Virus record (IMG/VR): IMGVR_UViG_3300006736_000103
Location: 1 to 22,219 of that record
Length of the DNA: 22,219 nucleotides
Strand: one strand, 5' to 3'
From: a virus
The stretch's first letter is position 1. The number at the start of each line of letters is the position of its first letter. Below, in pieces: positions 14,755 through 19,545 of the stretch. The notes under the pieces are model-generated. The model was given only the letters and a program-made list of their open reading frames with translations, ran no database searches and was not told the DNA's origin. The position numbers and the translations under genes are program-made.

Positions 14755-15984
14755 ATGAGCAACGAGACAAAGACAGACGGCTGGTTTCCGGTCAACCTCT
14801 TAGACAACCTGCAAGAGAAGATCGCCCGGCTGAACCGACGGGCAGCACGGCTCGGGCTTGAGCCGCTGGAACTGATAGTAACTGACGAGCGAGAAGTAAT
14901 GCCCGTCGGCGAGATTCAGGGCTGGGACGGGAACACCGGACTTCCCTGCTCCCATACCATCTTCCACACCTGCGCCAGAGTACAGGTCATCGGCAAGGCC
15001 CCGAAGCTGCACGGGTGGTTCTTCGTGGCACGCATCGAACATACAGACAACACCAACCTCCTCTACTCAGTGCCGAACGAAACCGTGCCAGACGAGTACT
15101 GGCAAGCTGAGGCATGGTGCGATCACTGCCAAACCACACGCCGCCGGAACGACACGTTCGTTGTTCGCAACGAAGAGGGCGAGTACAAGCAAGTCGGTTC
15201 CTCCTGCATCAAGGACTTTCTGGGTCACGACATCCCCCTCGGCTTCTGGCGGGTCTTCCGAGACATGGCCGATACCGACTGGCTGGACAAGAACTGCTAC
15301 CCCCCGACGGCACGGGAATTCGGCTTGGAGGGCATTCTCAATCTCACCGCCGCCGTCATCCACAAGTTCGGTTGGAGAAGCCGACAGACAGCAGAGCTGG
15401 AATGCAAGGAAGCCACATCAGACACCGTGAGTAACTATTACTTCCACCCGCCGACCAAAGAGCAGAACAGGGTACAAGTTACTGACACCGACAAGGAACA
15501 GGCGAAGGCCGCTCACCAATGGGCTGCTGCACTGACCGACGAGCAGACCACCGGTAATAACTACCTGACAAACCTCCGAGCCATCGCCCAGAACGGAACG
15601 GTGACCGACAGAAGTTGGGGCATCGGCTGCTCCATCATCATCGCCCACAAGCACGAAGTCGAGCGTCGTCTCCGTGCGAAACTGGCCTCACAGCGTCAGG
15701 CCACCTGCGAGTGGATCGGTGAGGTCGGACAGCGAATAGAGATGAAGGTTCAATGTCTGCTGGTGAAGGAAATGGAAAGTCAGTTCGGAGTCACCACCCT
15801 GCACAAGATGGTTGATGAGGACGGGAACGAGATGGTGTGGTTTGCCAGCGGGACCCACAACAACCTCAACACCAACGAATGGTACAAGGTCAAGGCGACT
15901 GTAAAGAATCACGACACCTTCCGGGACGTGAGGCAAACCAAGATCAATCGGGTGAAGGTCGTCGAAGAACTGGGAGCCGTATAA
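14755..15984 (+). CDS. zinc-ribbon and OB-like protein, nucleic-acid-binding candidate
   Basis: A 409-residue protein, the largest in the block. An N-terminal helical part (LQEKIARLNRRAARLGLEPLEL) is followed by a beta-rich part. Then a cysteine unit 'WCDHCQTTRRRNDTFVV', followed by 'GEYKQVGSSCIKDFLGHD', forms a C-x2-C ... C arrangement seen in phage proteins of unknown function. The C-terminus (WFASGTHNNLNTNEWYKVKATVK, then HDTFRDVRQTKINRVKVVEE) has an OB-fold-like 'G.v..h..y.g..qT.i.R' pattern. Together these suggest binding of nucleic acid or a related substrate, but no enzymatic motif is visible. In-frame GTG 14725 is an alternative start; the cassette favours 14755. Confidence 0.72.
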   Translation: MSNETKTDGWFPVNLLDNLQEKIARLNRRAARLGLEPLELIVTDEREVMPVGEIQGWDGNTGLPCSHTIFHTCARVQVIGKAPKLHGWFFVARIEHTDNTNLLYSVPNETVPDEYWQAEAWCDHCQTTRRRNDTFVVRNEEGEYKQVGSSCIKDFLGHDIPLGFWRVFRDMADTDWLDKNCYPPTAREFGLEGILNLTAAVIHKFGWRSRQTAELECKEATSDTVSNYYFHPPTKEQNRVQVTDTDKEQAKAAHQWAAALTDEQTTGNNYLTNLRAIAQNGTVTDRSWGIGCSIIIAHKHEVERRLRAKLASQRQATCEWIGEVGQRIEMKVQCLLVKEMESQFGVTTLHKMVDEDGNEMVWFASGTHNNLNTNEWYKVKATVKNHDTFRDVRQTKINRVKVVEELGAV

Positions 15985-15986
15985 CC

Positions 15987-16001
15987 GAGAAGGAAACGAA
16001 A
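15987..16001 (+). promoter_or_regulatory. translation-initiation cassette, copy 3
   Basis: GAGAAGGAAACGAAA precedes ATG 16002 and decides this start over the longer upstream frame, which overlaps the previous gene. Confidence 0.75.
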
Positions 16002-16214
16002 ATGAGCGACAAGAATCCTCAACCCCGAACAGTCGGCGACAAGGTGTTCATCGGGAAGACCTCGTGGGTGAAATGCCCGAGGTGCGACGGGACCGGACTC
16101 GCAGTAGAGAGCAAAACCGTACATGATCCGGACGGTTCAGTCCGCGTGATCGAGAGCGAACTTTGCTCCCAGTGCTGCGGAACGAGCATGGTCAAAGAAG
16201 AGAAAGGAAACTGA
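16002..16214 (+). CDS. small zinc-finger protein (DnaJ-like CxxC pairs)
   Basis: A 70-residue protein with two CxxC pairs: CPRC followed by DGTG, and CSQC followed by CGTS. This resembles one repeat of the DnaJ cysteine-rich zinc domain (CxxCxGxG twice). It probably binds one zinc ion. Longer upstream frame (from 15837) lies inside the previous gene, so the cassette-defined ATG 16002 is preferred. There is one base between its stop and the next ATG (16216), a tight operon. Role unknown; a redox or protein/nucleic-acid interaction module is possible. Confidence 0.75.
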   Translation: MSDKNPQPRTVGDKVFIGKTSWVKCPRCDGTGLAVESKTVHDPDGSVRVIESELCSQCCGTSMVKEEKGN

Positions 16215-16215
16215 A
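16200..16215 (+). promoter_or_regulatory. translation-initiation cassette, copy 4
   Basis: GAGAAAGGAAACTGAA precedes ATG 16216 and overlaps the last codons of the zinc-finger gene. Confidence 0.75.
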
Positions 16216-16446
16216 ATGTGCGCGGACTACAACGCAGGTCTACAAGAGGATTCCGAAAAAGAAGAGATGAGTAAAATCTTCCGCTACGAATACATCCTCG
16301 GCACGAACAGGCCGGGGAAGGACGACAACAGTGAGCCTCGGCCATGCTGCCCACAAGTGATAAAAGCGGAAAGAAGAAAACGTATTGACACCTACCGGGC
16401 AATGGCCGAACACGAAATCCCCCTGCACATAGGAGTCAGACAATGA
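16216..16446 (+). CDS. small hypothetical protein
   Basis: A 76-residue charged protein that I do not recognise. It has an acidic N-terminal region (LQEDSEKEEMSK), a 'FRYEYILGTNRPGKDD' segment, and a basic helical part (KAERRKRIDTYRAMAEH). One Cys pair 'PCCPQ' is present, not a clear zinc motif. The conserved cassette at 16200-16215 supports its start, and its stop overlaps the next ATG (ATGA at 16443-16446), which supports translation of both. Confidence 0.7.
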   Translation: MCADYNAGLQEDSEKEEMSKIFRYEYILGTNRPGKDDNSEPRPCCPQVIKAERRKRIDTYRAMAEHEIPLHIGVRQ

Positions 16447-16562
16447 ACGTACTAATCTTCACCGTGGGAATCGTCGGCATTGGAGTCGCTGCCGTGTGGC
16501 TGGCCGATGCCGTCGAAGAACTGATCGAGCACGGCTACTACAAGAAAGGGCAACGCAGATGA
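16443..16562 (+). CDS. 39-residue single-pass membrane protein
   Basis: A short gene: MNVLIFTVGIVGIGVAAVWL forms a hydrophobic, Gly/Val/Ile-rich segment (about residues 3-22), followed by an acidic and aromatic tail (ADAVEELIEHGYYKKGQRR). It starts in an ATGA overlap with the 76-residue gene and ends in an ATGA overlap with the 69-residue gene, so it is embedded in a coupled run. Positive charge at the C-terminus suggests an N-out, C-in or similar single-span topology. Function unknown; small phage membrane proteins can modify host membrane or superinfection, but nothing here shows it. Confidence 0.68.
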   Translation: MNVLIFTVGIVGIGVAAVWLADAVEELIEHGYYKKGQRR

Positions 16563-16768
16563 CCACCAACCACGCGAACCTGACCGACTCAGTTCGAGCA
16601 TTAGAAGACGAGTTACTTCGCACCGTGGGAATCTCCAAACACGGGAGCGACAGATTCCGCCTCGTCGCAACGCTGGAGATCGACAACTTCCTCGACGATC
16701 TGATTCATTGGAACGATTGCTGTGGAGTATCCGAGGTGTTCGGTGTAACAGAATTCGGACCGGCATAA
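16559..16768 (+). CDS. small hypothetical protein
   Basis: A 69-residue acidic protein, unrecognised: 'LTDSVRALEDELLRTVGISKHGSDRFRLVATLEIDNFLDDLIHWNDCCGVSEVFGV'. Several amphipathic helices are likely. The frame is open upstream to 16496, but ATG 16559 in an ATGA overlap with the preceding gene is the better start. It is part of the tightly packed small-gene run. The 'DCCGV' Cys pair is isolated. Function unknown; perhaps a small inhibitor or regulatory protein. Confidence 0.68.
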   Translation: MTTNHANLTDSVRALEDELLRTVGISKHGSDRFRLVATLEIDNFLDDLIHWNDCCGVSEVFGVTEFGPA

Positions 16769-16783
16769 CATAGGAGAAATAAC

Positions 16784-16987
16784 ATGAGCGAAGGGATGTT
16801 GAAAAAACAGGCGGTGAAACGGTACGTGATGGATCGGGTTGCCTTGCTGAGACCGTACTGGGATTGCAGACAGTTCAGCGCGTCGGCGTACCCCGTGATC
16901 GAGGCCGAGTTCAGGGTGCTGTTAGACCGAATGATCGAGAGACAGCCCACGCTCGGCAAAACCTTCAAGCCAGAACTACTAGCGTAG
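16784..16987 (+). CDS. histone-fold-like small protein (tentative)
   Basis: A 67-residue protein preceded by TAGGAGAAATAAC, so the start is well supported. The C-terminal half 'FSASAYPVIEAEFRVLLDRMIERQPTLGKTFKPELL' resembles the helix and 'G-K-T-[FIV]-K-P-E-[DL]-L' end of small bacterial and phage histone-fold (NFYB/DUF1931-like) proteins, which read 'vsadAye.LdakV.elLd.aieRA..nGrkTvkpeDL'. The N-terminal part (KKQAVKRYVMDRVALLRPYW) would be the first helix. If right, it would bind DNA as a dimer. The similarity is a pattern match by eye and the Asp of the usual ending is absent, so confidence in the fold is low; the gene itself is convincing. Confidence 0.72.
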   Translation: MSEGMLKKQAVKRYVMDRVALLRPYWDCRQFSASAYPVIEAEFRVLLDRMIERQPTLGKTFKPELLA

Positions 16988-16997
16988 AAGAAATGAA

Positions 16998-17209
16998 ATG
17001 AGCATAATGATAGCCGACCTCGAACGGGAAATGAAAAAGTCCGGCGAAACGTCGAGTGCCTAAAAATGCTGTGCGATTCGCTGGACAAAACCAAAGCGGA
17101 CAAAGACGGGCTGGTGATGAATCTGACCGCCGACCTCCAATCCGTGCGGCAGATGTCGCAGAGCATCGTGCTGGCAATGGACCGCCTCATTAGAACGTGG
17201 ACTTTCTAG
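16998..17209 (+). pseudogene. small coiled-coil gene broken by a frameshift
   Basis: Two short frames lie head to tail. The first (16998-17063) encodes 21 residues beginning 'MSIMIADLEREMKK'. The second (from within 17036, ending TAG 17209; ATG at 17066) encodes 'VRRNVECLKMLCDSLDKTKADKDG' and a helical region. Reading one extra A in the A5 run at 17034-17038 would join them into one continuous protein of about 70 residues: an amphipathic, coiled-coil-like protein. The break may be a sequencing error in the A run, a real mutation, or a shift by ribosome slippage at the G AAA AAG site. The second frame alone could be a 47-residue gene. Confidence 0.5.
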
Positions 17210-17219
17210 GAGAATGAAA

Positions 17220-17450
17220 ATGAGAACGATTAAAGTTGAACACATCCGAGAACCGCTGTGCCGCGTCATGGCAAACCTGAACCACCTGCGGGTTGCAGCC
17301 GCTCAGAAGCGGACGAAGCCCCGCGAAGTGGTCGCCCCGCATTGGGACTACAAGAATCTATACTGGGTCTGCCCTCTCTGCGGAATGGTGTACTTCGACT
17401 GGGAGCAGACGCTGCGGTGTATCAAGCGATGCGAGAAAGAAGGTGCGTGA
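17220..17450 (+). CDS. small zinc-finger-like protein
   Basis: A 76-residue protein with the C-terminal cysteine cluster 'CPLCGMVYFDWEQTLRCIKRC' in outline: C-x2-C, then C-x3-C. This probably binds one zinc ion. The N-terminal part is basic (KVEHIREPLCRVM, AAQKRTKPREVV). AGGAG at 17208-17212 is 7 nt before ATG 17220 and only 1 nt before ATG 17214, so 17220 is chosen. It is the last gene before the second promoter repeat. Function unknown; nucleic acid contact is plausible. Confidence 0.7.
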   Translation: MRTIKVEHIREPLCRVMANLNHLRVAAAQKRTKPREVVAPHWDYKNLYWVCPLCGMVYFDWEQTLRCIKRCEKEGA

Positions 17451-17469
17451 TGAGTTTTTTACCCCCCCT

Positions 17470-17599
17470 CCCAAAATACGCCATAAGTCTTTATACCACA
17501 AGGAGATAAAATCTTACAAATATTTCCGATTTTCTAAAGTTTTTTCTTGACGTTGCCGATATGTATGATAGAATACAGTTGTCATGGAAAAGGAAAACA
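17470..17599 (+). repeat. 130-bp promoter repeat, copy 2
   Basis: Second copy of the element at 14308-14437, offset 3162 bp, one mismatch. It follows the short zinc-finger gene and begins in a C-rich stretch like copy 1. It carries the same promoter and the same ATG (17584) near the predicted transcription start. The near identity means recent duplication, gene conversion, or selection to keep two promoters equal. Confidence 0.95.
17547..17574 (+). promoter_or_regulatory. sigma70-type promoter P2 of the plus-strand block
   Basis: TTGACG (17547-17552), 16-bp spacer, TAGAAT (17569-17574) with a preceding TGA; identical to P1. It would restart transcription for the genes from 17635 onward. Confidence 0.75.
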
Positions 17600-17618
17600 A
17601 CAAGATGAAAACTCAACA

Positions 17619-17634
17619 GGGAAAGGAAACTGAA
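17619..17634 (+). promoter_or_regulatory. translation-initiation cassette, copy 5
   Basis: GGGAAAGGAAACTGAA precedes ATG 17635 and selects it over ATG 17584 of the same frame. Confidence 0.8.
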
Positions 17635-18024
17635 ATGATGAAGAAAATTCAAACTCTGAAATGCGTACAGTGCGGCAAGGAACTGGTCGGAAACATGACT
17701 ACCGGCTCGGAAGATGAAGTAAAGTACGCTGAAGGCAAAATAACTGGACGGTTGAATTTCTGCTCTCAGGATTGCTGGGATGAATATGAATACGAACGCA
17801 CTTTCGATACCAACCCCAGAATGGCAATGGGGCTGGTCAAGATGATATCAAGTTTGAGTCATTTGGATACTGCCGTACGTGAAGAAAATGACTTTGACCG
17901 CGAATTTGTAGTTAAAGGAGTTCGGATAGTTGGACAGCCGGGAATCCCCACGAAGAAGGCCGAACTGATCCTCGACACCTTCGAAGATTCCAAGTATCGC
18001 ATAACGATTGAAAAGGTTTCGTAG
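17635..18024 (+). CDS. small zinc-ribbon-like protein
   Basis: A 129-residue protein with an N-terminal C-x2-C (CVQC, then GKEL) and 'FCSQDCWDEY' (C-x3-C). The pair spacing fits a zinc ribbon or treble-clef-like finger. The remainder is an unrecognised mixed alpha/beta region (EEYERTFDTNP-like, then REFVVKGVRIVG, KAELILDTFEDSKYRITIEKV). The upstream frame from ATG 17584 would give a leaderless 146-residue form. The cassette supports ATG 17635 (or 17638). It is the first gene of the P2 unit. Function unknown. Confidence 0.72.
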   Translation: MMKKIQTLKCVQCGKELVGNMTTGSEDEVKYAEGKITGRLNFCSQDCWDEYEYERTFDTNPRMAMGLVKMISSLSHLDTAVREENDFDREFVVKGVRIVGQPGIPTKKAELILDTFEDSKYRITIEKVS

Positions 18025-18048
18025 TTACCAAGCGTGAAACTCCTAACC

Positions 18049-18064
18049 GGGAAAGGAAACTGAA
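18049..18064 (+). promoter_or_regulatory. translation-initiation cassette, copy 6
   Basis: GGGAAAGGAAACTGAA precedes ATG 18065, preceded by GCGTGAAACTCCTAACC, a variant of the leader before copy 2. Confidence 0.8.
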
Positions 18065-18310
18065 ATGACGACCACACACGAACTTGAACTGATGAGAGAG
18101 GCCGAAACCGAAGCCGCCCACAATCGAGTGGCAATGATGAACGAATCTTTTGAGGCATGGGTGGAAGAGATGGAAGCAGAGATCAAACTTGAGAAAGAGG
18201 CGGACGACATCGCCGACGACATTGAAGAGTACATGGAATCGAAGGCCCTTGAAAATGAAGAACAGGCCCAGACATTCTGCAATGACTTCTCCAGCGGCGT
18301 GCAGTATTAG
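18065..18310 (+). CDS. small acidic coiled-coil protein
   Basis: An 81-residue, strongly acidic helical protein (ELELMREAETEAAHNRV, EAWVEEMEAEIKLEKEADDI, ADDIEEYMESK). It is not assigned to a family. The DNA encoding 'EAEIKLEKEADDI' (18172-18211) is repeated almost exactly at the 3' end of the 174-residue gene (19388-19427), so the C-terminal part is shared between two genes of the block. Acidic small phage proteins are often inhibitors or DNA mimics; this is only a possibility here. Confidence 0.72.
   Translation: MTTTHELELMREAETEAAHNRVAMMNESFEAWVEEMEAEIKLEKEADDIADDIEEYMESKALENEEQAQTFCNDFSSGVQY
18172..18211 (+). repeat. 40-bp duplicated coding segment, copy 1
   Basis: Matches 19388-19427 with one mismatch (position 31 of the segment). 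It encodes EAEIKLEKEADDI in the 81-residue gene. In the other copy the same frame ends with a stop right after ADDI. Confidence 0.9.
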
Positions 18311-18315
18311 AACAA

Positions 18316-18424
18316 GCGCGGGCATCAGCCCGCGCCTCACGGTCCAGCAGGGCCATGAGGCATGGGCTGATTAACCCAGTAGAAGGAAAGGAAACGAAAT
18401 GACCAAAGTTAGAACCCATCAAGA
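18316..18424 (+). repeat. 109-bp repeat with hairpin and gene start, copy 1
   Basis: Perfect or near-perfect repeat of 18823-18931 (offset 507). It comprises a strong hairpin GCGCGGGC-ATCA-GCCCGCGC (18316-18335), a second imperfect hairpin (CAGC...CCATG-AGG-CATGG...GCTG), the initiation cassette and the first codons MTKVRTHQ of the gene that follows. The hairpin has no T-run, so it is not a typical terminator; it may protect or regulate the mRNA. Confidence 0.92.
18383..18398 (+). promoter_or_regulatory. translation-initiation cassette, copy 7
   Basis: AAGGAAAGGAAACGAA precedes ATG 18399 and lies inside the 109-bp repeat. Confidence 0.75.
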
Positions 18425-18815
18425 CCTCGACGAACAAGGTAATGCATTCTGGATCATCGTCCGGCAACGAGGCGGGGCGAAGTTCCACCAGACCAATCCG
18501 AAGACGAAGGAGGTCATCACCTACGGTTCCCTCGGTGAGGCCCTCGACGCCGCCGATGCCCAAGAGGTGAAGGACCACGGACGATTCACCTACACCATCG
18601 TCAACTCCCCGGAGTCTGATCGTCCGATGTACCAGATCACGATCAGGAAGCGTGGGAACAGGCGGGGTGATCGCGGCCAGTTGGGTGAGACTCATTATTT
18701 CGAAAACTTGGACGGGACCAAATTCCGAACGCACGACAAGGCCAAGGCGACGAAGAAGGCCAAACTGTATAACGAGATCGCATCGTGGTGTGTCTTCAAG
18801 GTCGAGACCGTATAG
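18399..18815 (+). CDS. hypothetical protein with internal repeat
   Basis: A 138-residue protein with no recognised family. Two halves resemble each other: 'FWIIVRQRGGAKFHQ ... YGSLGEALDAADAQEV ... YTIVN' and 'YQITIRKRGNRRGDRG ... FRTHDKAKATKKAKL ... CVFKVETV', so it may be a duplicated small beta-alpha domain. Its first eight residues (MTKVRTHQ) are identical to the 174-residue protein because both genes start inside the 109-bp repeat. The hairpin and cassette upstream suggest its own mRNA leader. Function unknown. Confidence 0.72.
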   Translation: MTKVRTHQDLDEQGNAFWIIVRQRGGAKFHQTNPKTKEVITYGSLGEALDAADAQEVKDHGRFTYTIVNSPESDRPMYQITIRKRGNRRGDRGQLGETHYFENLDGTKFRTHDKAKATKKAKLYNEIASWCVFKVETV

Positions 18816-18822
18816 AGCAACG

Positions 18823-18931
18823 GCGCGGGCATCAGCCCGCGCCTCACGGTCCAGCAGGGCCATGAGGCATGGGCTGATTAACCCAGTAGAAGGAAAGGAA
18901 ACGAAATGACCAAAGTTAGAACCCATCAAGA
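18823..18931 (+). repeat. 109-bp repeat with hairpin and gene start, copy 2
   Basis: Second copy of 18316-18424. It follows directly after the stop of the 138-residue gene and gives the next gene the same leader, cassette and N-terminus. Confidence 0.92.
18890..18905 (+). promoter_or_regulatory. translation-initiation cassette, copy 8
   Basis: AAGGAAAGGAAACGAA precedes ATG 18906, inside repeat copy 2. Confidence 0.75.
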
Positions 18932-19430
18932 AGCGGATGCGTTGCGGCAAGAAGCGGCAGAGTGCGAGCAGCGTAGGCAAAAGTCAATCACCGACAGCGG
19001 GACCGATGGATTTGTAAGCCAGTGGGCAGATGGCCTGAACGCTCGGGTAGCCCGGCTGCAAGCCGACATTATCGAGGACGGCGGCGAGGCAACATTCACA
19101 GGGCTATTCAACCTAGAGGGTCGCCGAGTGCGAGCGAAGGTGATTGATGGCAAGTTCGGCCCGTGCTGGGCTTTCTGCGACGAGAACGACAAGTTCACTG
19201 GTCAATTCATTTCGGCTTTTCCCAAACGAGCGTCAACGATGATACGAAAAGGCTTCGAGGAGAAAGACGAACTCGCTCCGGCTCGCGCCAAGATTTGTGG
19301 CGGCAAAGGTCGAGGACTGAGAGGCGCGGCCAGTTGTTACGTTGCTGCTGTACGAACAGATGATGGGTATCCGAAGGACGCCATTACGGAAGCAGAGATC
19401 AAACTTGAGAAAGAGGCCGACGACATCTAA
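18906..19430 (+). CDS. hypothetical protein with a transferred C-terminal tail
   Basis: A 174-residue protein, last gene of the plus-strand block. It starts with MTKVRTHQ from the repeat, continues with a helical, Glu/Arg-rich region (ADALRQEAAECEQRRQK), a beta region 'ATFTGLFNLEGRRVRAKVIDGKFGPCWAFCDEND' with two Cys, and 'FPKRASTMIRKGFEEK'. The final residues (EAEIKLEKEADDI) are the duplicated segment shared with the 81-residue protein. The gene appears to be a mosaic of a shared start, a private core and a borrowed tail. Function unknown. A terminator follows at 19449. Confidence 0.72.
   Translation: MTKVRTHQEADALRQEAAECEQRRQKSITDSGTDGFVSQWADGLNARVARLQADIIEDGGEATFTGLFNLEGRRVRAKVIDGKFGPCWAFCDENDKFTGQFISAFPKRASTMIRKGFEEKDELAPARAKICGGKGRGLRGAASCYVAAVRTDDGYPKDAITEAEIKLEKEADDI
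19388..19427 (+). repeat. 40-bp duplicated coding segment, copy 2
   Basis: Matches 18172-18211 with one mismatch and ends at the stop of the 174-residue gene. The similarity stops exactly where the coding frame ends, which suggests recombination between the two genes. Confidence 0.9.
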
Positions 19431-19448
19431 CAGCTTTGCCCTTCGCCT

Positions 19449-19483
19449 ACCGTCCTGCCCTTCACGGGGTGGGGCGGTTTTTT
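19449..19483 (+). terminator. Rho-independent terminator of the plus-strand block
   Basis: ACCGTCCTGCCC pairs with GGGGTGGGGCGGT through about 12 base pairs including three G-T wobbles, with loop near TTCACG, followed by TTTTTT (19478-19483). It lies 18 nt after the last plus-strand gene and points at the oppositely oriented downstream operon. Confidence 0.85.
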
Positions 19484-19485
19484 AT

Positions 19486-19545
19486 TGGAGGCGGCGAGAA
19501 TTGAACTCGCGTTAGCCGTTGAATCGGCTCTTCCCTGTCGCCCCC
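19486..19545 (-). ncRNA. 60-nt tRNA-like element lacking a D-arm
   Basis: On the minus strand, a 7-bp acceptor-like stem (GGGGGCG with CGCCTCC, one G-T pair) and discriminator A enclose a perfect T-arm (GCGAG-TTCAATT-CTCGC) and an anticodon-like hairpin (AGCCG-ATTCAA-CGGCT, 6-nt loop). The normal D-arm is replaced by about 9 nt, 'ACAGGGAAG'. It begins at the last base of the phosphoesterase stop codon. The missing D-arm and 6-nt loop mean it is not a normal tRNA. The GGGGGCGACAGG start resembles the 5' end of tmRNA tRNA-like domains, where the D-arm is also reduced. It may be a tRNA remnant, integration-related, or a functional tRNA mimic. Confidence 0.5.

Noticed and set aside
17034-17040. 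G AAA AAG considered as a programmed -1 frameshift site
   Set aside because: The preceding base is G, so the P-site tRNA would re-pair with GAA; this is not a canonical heptamer. A one-base loss is the simpler reading.
18316-18335. GC-rich hairpin considered as a terminator
   Set aside because: No T-run follows and the same hairpin is duplicated before a second gene, so a leader structure is more likely.
18183-18980. 265-codon minus-strand frame
   Set aside because: It runs antisense through three plus-strand genes and both 109-bp repeats, so its internal repetition is a by-product of those repeats. The plus-strand genes have initiation cassettes; this frame has none.
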